Positions 7,573 to 10,557 of a stretch of DNA of 10,557 nt are shown here, in pieces. Source of the stretch: Sulfurovum sp. (GTDB taxonomy: Bacteria > Campylobacterota > Campylobacteria > Campylobacterales > Sulfurovaceae). The stretch covers positions 1 through 10,557 of the forward strand of contig JAPHUJ010000313.1 in NCBI GenBank assembly GCA_026193735.1. Direction: 5' to 3'. Made by a program: the position numbers and the translations under genes. Below the pieces are notes generated by a model. It was given only the letters and a program-made list of their open reading frames with translations. It was not told the origin of the DNA and made no database searches. Every line of letters begins with the position of its first letter. Within the stretch, counting starts at the first letter, position 1.

Positions 7573-8387
7573 ACTGTTTTAGTGATATCATTCATCCCTA
7601 GTAAATCTTCCATACTAACATCATCTCCGAATTCTTTGAAGAGTTGAGAAATTCGATCAAGTTGAATGTCTGAACGTTCCAGGTAAGGGTTGTTGTCTAC
7701 GAATTGCCAAAAGGATTCTGGATTTTGGCTGAGTTCTTTGAGGTAGTACATTGTGAGTTGCCCCATGGTTCCCTCTGTTTTCTCTATGGCCATTGATAAA
7801 TCTTCTTTGTTAATGACAAATGGAAATCTTATACCATGAAAATCTATGGCATCACCTATTGAGGTAAAGACAACACCTTGTCTTTTTAAAATATGATGAA
7901 ATGAACGTTCCATAATTGCAAACATTTTATCATAAGCATAGAGAAGAAAGTTGATTCTTGTTGCAGACATAAGAGCTAACGAAAGATAGTTTCTTAGTTG
8001 TAGTTCGGAAAAGTCTTTGTGTTTTATCTGATTGTCAGATAAAGCAAAACGTGATATTTCACAGATAGGTAGATTTTGTGTGAAGCGTTCAATATTTTTG
8101 ATATGTAGATCTTTTTCCATGGGTATTTTTTTTACAGGTGTATTTTCGTTGGCGAAAAAGATTCTTACTGATCCAACATGCCTTTTTGTTGCGTTATGTT
8201 TTAAAAGATAGATAAATGACTGTTCATCATCTTGACTAAAAACATATTCTTTACTTTCTTCAACTTCTGGATAGTAGTTAGCAATAACATCACTTCTTAT
8301 GTCTTTTACAGCTTGAAAATCCTCTTGAGTTGCAGCAAGGATAAGAGAATATTCTGCGGTGAGCAGATGAAAAACTTTATCAAGCAT
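7569..8387 (-). CDS. GNAT-fold N-acyl transferase, LuxI/FeeM/PEP-CTERM-associated type
   Basis: This is a 272-residue soluble protein that I assign to the acyltransferase group containing autoinducer synthases, N-acyl amino acid synthase FeeM and the PEP-CTERM/exosortase-associated acyltransferases. What can be seen is an N-terminal arginine in AVKDIRSDV (R31), a long acidic stretch including DDE (53-55), the strand HVGSVRIFF (70-78, R75), and CEISRFALS (109-117). The last matches the conserved E-x-S-R-F core (LuxI E100/R103 positions). Residues 128-170 form a helix and AIMERSF strand region typical of the group, and a helical tail (about 205-265) is extra. Family members join an acyl chain from acyl-ACP to an amino-group substrate; which amine is used here is unknown. 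The ATG has AAGGA 6 nt upstream and a TATACT -10 behind it. The gene is divergent from an outer-membrane receptor gene, which suggests a shared function. No exosortase gene is visible. Confidence 0.72.
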   Translation of the reverse strand: MLDKVFHLLTAEYSLILAATQEDFQAVKDIRSDVIANYYPEVEESKEYVFSQDDEQSFIYLLKHNATKRHVGSVRIFFANENTPVKKIPMEKDLHIKNIERFTQNLPICEISRFALSDNQIKHKDFSELQLRNYLSLALMSATRINFLLYAYDKMFAIMERSFHHILKRQGVVFTSIGDAIDFHGIRFPFVINKEDLSMAIEKTEGTMGQLTMYYLKELSQNPESFWQFVDNNPYLERSDIQLDRISQLFKEFGDDVSMEDLLGMNDITKTV

Positions 8388-8416
8388 TAAAATTCCTTAG
8401 TTATGTAATAGCTAGA

Positions 8417-8422
8417 AGTATA
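8417..8422 (-). promoter_or_regulatory. Candidate -10 element (TATACT) for the acyltransferase gene
   Basis: On the minus strand the spacer reads CCCTATACTTC, a 5/6 match to the -10 consensus. Transcription would begin near 8411, giving a leader of about 23 nt that contains the AAGGA ribosome site at 8398-8394. The -35 position (8445-8440) reads TTTTCT, a poor match. The tandem TGACA-containing repeat lies about 24 bp further upstream, where an activator or repressor could act. Confidence 0.4.
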
Positions 8423-8445
8423 GGGTTTTTTTTGTTAAAAGAAAA

Positions 8446-8467
8446 TTTTTGACATTTTTTTGACATT
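8446..8467. repeat. Perfect tandem 11-bp direct repeat, possible operator
   Basis: Two exact head-to-tail copies of TTTTTGACATT occupy 8446-8456 and 8457-8467 in the divergent promoter region. On the minus strand this reads TGTCA, six A, TGTCA, the half-site and 11-bp spacing of the enterobacterial Pho box and of OmpR/PhoB-family sites in general. The same bases supply two TTGACA hexamers on the + strand (8449-8454 and 8460-8465). The exact duplication is seen directly; a regulator binding here is inference. Confidence 0.5.
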
Positions 8468-8488
8468 AATTTAGTATATTTATGTAAT
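8460..8488 (+). promoter_or_regulatory. Candidate sigma-70 promoter TTGACA-N17-TGTAAT for the receptor gene
   Basis: The second TTGACA (8460-8465) is followed after exactly 17 bp by TGTAAT (8483-8488). That is a perfect -35 and a 5/6 -10, although the mismatch is at the usually invariant second base. It points toward the TonB-receptor-like gene and would give a leader of roughly 45 to 80 nt depending on the start codon. Confidence 0.35.
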
Positions 8489-8514
8489 TAGTGGTATTCT
8501 AAGAAGGAATAGTT

Positions 8515-8520
8515 TATAAT
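8515..8520 (+). promoter_or_regulatory. Alternative -10 element (TATAAT) close to the receptor gene
   Basis: AGTTTATAAT contains a perfect TATAAT with no -35 at 17 bp (TGGTAT). Initiation would fall near 8527, so a transcript from here would suit translation from the internal ATG at 8576 better than from the ATG at 8540. It competes with the TTGACA-N17-TGTAAT candidate as the main promoter. Confidence 0.4.
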
Positions 8521-8539
8521 TTAATAGGAATTTTAGGGG

Positions 8540-10480
8540 ATGGATAAAAGCATGGGATATTTTTTTGGACGAAATATGATACGGAAGAACTTGGTTCTTT
8601 TCTGTTTGCTCTTTTCAAATACGGTCTATGCAGAGAACGTTGACAGTATTTTACAAGAGTATAATCAGAAAAATGACTTAAGCCAAAAAACGATTGATGA
8701 AAACAAAGGGCATTTGACTCTTTTTACCAGAGAAAAACTGGAAAAGATGCATGCTAAAACACTTAAAGATGTCTTTAAAACCACACCTATGATCTACTAC
8801 CATGAAAATAGATATGGATTGCCAGATCCTTTAACATCTGGAGCATTTGAGCCTTACAAAAGTAATTTTATCCGTCTTTATGTGGATGGTGTAGAGATTA
8901 CCCAGGGATGGATGGGTAGTGGATTGATGCTTTATGGGGATGTGAACATAGATTTTGTTGATCATATAGAGTTTTATTATATGACACCCTCTTTTGAAAC
9001 TACAGTGGAGCCTGCATACCTTACTGTTTTCCTTTACTCTAAGGATCCAAAACGAGATCCTGGAGGGAAGTTAGGCCTTGTAGGTGGAAGTAGAGGATAC
9101 AACTCCCAAAGCATTGGTTATGGGGAGGAAAAGGAAAATCTATCTTATATGGTCAATTTGTCTCATACTGATGCAAAAAGGGAGACCATAGATAATGGAA
9201 CCTCTATTCCTTTAAGCAGAGATTTTGAACGTACACAACTTTTTTCTTATATAAAAACAGAAGATCAAATTTTTCATCTACAGGTAATGAAAAAAAATAC
9301 AGACGGTCTAGCTGGTATGAGTTGGGATGCCACGCCTTTAGTATCACAAATAGATTATCTGAATGTGCATATGGATTACGGAATTGACTTGGGTGAGCAT
9401 TGGAGTGTACAGTTGGCCTATGATTGGCTTAAAACAGACATGATTCAAGAGGATGAGAATAATCCTTTTTCTGTATTACCTAGTCAATTATCTTGGTCAG
9501 ATGCTTTAGGCTCAAATACTTTTAATGGTGTGTATAAGAACAGTACTTATACGGGAGAGCTGACCTATAAAGAAACGATAGAAAATCATCGTATCACGGG
9601 AGGAATAAAAGTAAGATACAAAGCGCTTGATTCGTTTAGAAATATGGGGCAAGATGCTTTGGTCACTCCCTTTACTGAAGAAAAGATAGCTTCTCTTTTC
9701 TTTCAAGATCAATATGCATTAAGTACTCAAGAACTTTTAACTTTTGGTATATCTGCTAATAACATAGCACGGAATGGAGGCATAGAAGATGACTCTCTTT
9801 TGCAACTGCGTGTAGGCTATATCTATGCCAGTGATGATTGGAGTTACAAAGCGTATCTCTATCGTAGCCAGTTTGCTTTAGAACCTTTGGTACGCTATTT
9901 GGATTATGAAAACATTCAACCAATCTATCAACACACGGAACCACAAACAACGATAGGTATTACACAAGAAGTTGCTTATAGTAAGGAAAAACAGCATATA
10001 AGATTATTTTTGCATTATATGCAAGATGCAGATAGTTTGTTTCAAGACAAAAAAAGTGGTCTGGGGAAAGATACAAAATATTTCACTACAATTTTTAACT
10101 ATGATTATAATTTTAATGTAGATAATAAAATTAATTTACAGTTTTATTATGCAAACTACAGAGATATATTTACTGAACCCAAACTTGAAGATATCAGTGG
10201 ATATTTTAGTTTGACAAACAGTTATGAAAACTTTGATTTTTACAATGGTATTGTCTGGCATCGTAACAGCGTTGATTGGAAAAACTACTTTGATCTGACA
10301 AGTTCTGTTTCTTGGAATATAGATGAAGATCTCATGTTAACATTGAAGGGAGATAATCTTTTAAATAAAGCAAAAAAGACGAATCAATATACAGTAAACC
10401 GAGATACTGGTGCAGTAAATACTTTACAGATCTCTCCTATAGATCAGCGTGTCACCATTGAGGTGGAGTATCTGTTTTGA
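8540..10480 (+). CDS. TonB-dependent receptor-like outer-membrane protein (plug plus barrel)
   Basis: This is a 646-residue protein with the layout of a TonB-dependent outer-membrane receptor. A signal peptide is plain from the third in-frame ATG (8576, residue 13): MIRKNLVLFCLLFSNTVYA, with cleavage before EN. That start has GGA 6 nt upstream and is the likelier one for export; the ATG at 8540 has AGGAA 9 nt upstream but adds 12 residues before the signal. A plug-like domain follows (about 57-165), with LTLFTREKLEKM (59-70), TLKDVFKTTP (74-83) and FIRLYVDGVEI (110-120). The rest (about 175-646) shows alternating aromatic beta strands, a C-terminal LKGDNLLNKA (602-611) and a terminal phenylalanine, as outer-membrane barrels require. 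I see no convincing TonB box between the signal peptide and plug. The ligand is unknown. It is divergent from the acyltransferase and overlaps the next secreted protein by 4 nt. Confidence 0.8.
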   Translation: MDKSMGYFFGRNMIRKNLVLFCLLFSNTVYAENVDSILQEYNQKNDLSQKTIDENKGHLTLFTREKLEKMHAKTLKDVFKTTPMIYYHENRYGLPDPLTSGAFEPYKSNFIRLYVDGVEITQGWMGSGLMLYGDVNIDFVDHIEFYYMTPSFETTVEPAYLTVFLYSKDPKRDPGGKLGLVGGSRGYNSQSIGYGEEKENLSYMVNLSHTDAKRETIDNGTSIPLSRDFERTQLFSYIKTEDQIFHLQVMKKNTDGLAGMSWDATPLVSQIDYLNVHMDYGIDLGEHWSVQLAYDWLKTDMIQEDENNPFSVLPSQLSWSDALGSNTFNGVYKNSTYTGELTYKETIENHRITGGIKVRYKALDSFRNMGQDALVTPFTEEKIASLFFQDQYALSTQELLTFGISANNIARNGGIEDDSLLQLRVGYIYASDDWSYKAYLYRSQFALEPLVRYLDYENIQPIYQHTEPQTTIGITQEVAYSKEKQHIRLFLHYMQDADSLFQDKKSGLGKDTKYFTTIFNYDYNFNVDNKINLQFYYANYRDIFTEPKLEDISGYFSLTNSYENFDFYNGIVWHRNSVDWKNYFDLTSSVSWNIDEDLMLTLKGDNLLNKAKKTNQYTVNRDTGAVNTLQISPIDQRVTIEVEYLF

Positions 10481-10557
10481 AAAAGATCCTTACTCTCTTA
10501 ATCCTTTTGTATGGGCATTTATATGCGTTAGAGAGGGAAAGTACACTTAAAATGTAT
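10477..10557 (+). CDS. Start of a secreted protein (3'-partial)
   Basis: A frame opens with TTG at 10477, sharing the four bases TTGA with the stop of the receptor gene, and stays open for all 27 codons to the window edge. It encodes MKKILTLLILLYGHLYA followed by LERESTLKMY, a short classical signal peptide with a likely cleavage after the second alanine-type site (YA). The 4-nt overlap and the export signal indicate co-translation with the receptor and a periplasmic or outer-membrane product. Too little is visible to name a family. A periplasmic partner such as a substrate-binding or YfiR-type protein would fit the context, but that is a guess. Confidence 0.6.
   Translation, partial: MKKILTLLILLYGHLYALERESTLKMY

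Noticed and set aside
8426-8433. Run of eight T as a terminator tail
   Set aside because: No GC-rich stem precedes it on the + strand, and no + strand gene ends there; it lies between divergent genes.
9512-9950. Short minus-strand open frames inside the receptor gene
   Set aside because: They are antisense to continuous beta-barrel coding sequence, with low-complexity translations lacking any family signal.

Overview
The window is about 10.5 kb of AT-rich, gene-dense bacterial DNA. The gene content fits a Campylobacterota (epsilonproteobacterial) genome of the Sulfurovum/Sulfurimonas kind. The evidence is a BioA with a WHPCTQM N-terminus, an rsmH-ftsL-like pair, short AT-rich spacers whose promoters show a clear -10 but little or no -35, and lysine/isoleucine-rich proteins. 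The genus is an inference from remembered family resemblance, not from a search. I see no tRNA, rRNA, CRISPR array, insertion sequence or phage gene.

Left part (1-3257). The window opens inside bioA (7,8-diaminopelargonate synthase, biotin pathway) on the + strand. It meets, almost stop to stop, a minus-strand gene for a cytoplasmic protein with an acidic linker and C-terminal Sel1-like repeats. Upstream of that, also on the minus strand, is a small class II aldolase/adducin-fold protein. It has lost all three zinc-binding histidines, so it is probably not an aldolase.

Middle (3258-7572). A + strand operon reads rsmH (16S rRNA C1402 N4-methyltransferase), an FtsL-like bitopic division protein overlapping it by 8 nt, and a full-length RND-type proton-driven exporter 18 nt further on. 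The first two genes are the usual head of the division/cell-wall cluster. The exporter sits where ftsI and the mur genes often lie, and it has no adaptor or outer-membrane channel gene beside it here. Its start codon has no good ribosome binding site of its own. The good site serves an 8-codon mini-ORF whose stop overlaps the exporter start, which suggests translational coupling.

Right part (7569-10557). A minus-strand gene encodes a GNAT-fold acyltransferase of the LuxI/FeeM/PEP-CTERM-associated type, a candidate N-acyl amino acid or acyl-signal synthase. It is divergent from a TonB-dependent-receptor-like outer-membrane protein gene. That gene overlaps by 4 nt the start of a secreted protein that runs off the window. 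The 152-bp divergent spacer holds -10-like elements for both directions and, between them, a perfect tandem 11-bp repeat. On the minus strand the repeat reads TGTCA-N6-TGTCA, the spacing of an OmpR/PhoB-class operator. This acyltransferase/receptor locus is the most interesting part of the window and could be an undescribed lipid-signal or envelope-sensing module. That function is inference.
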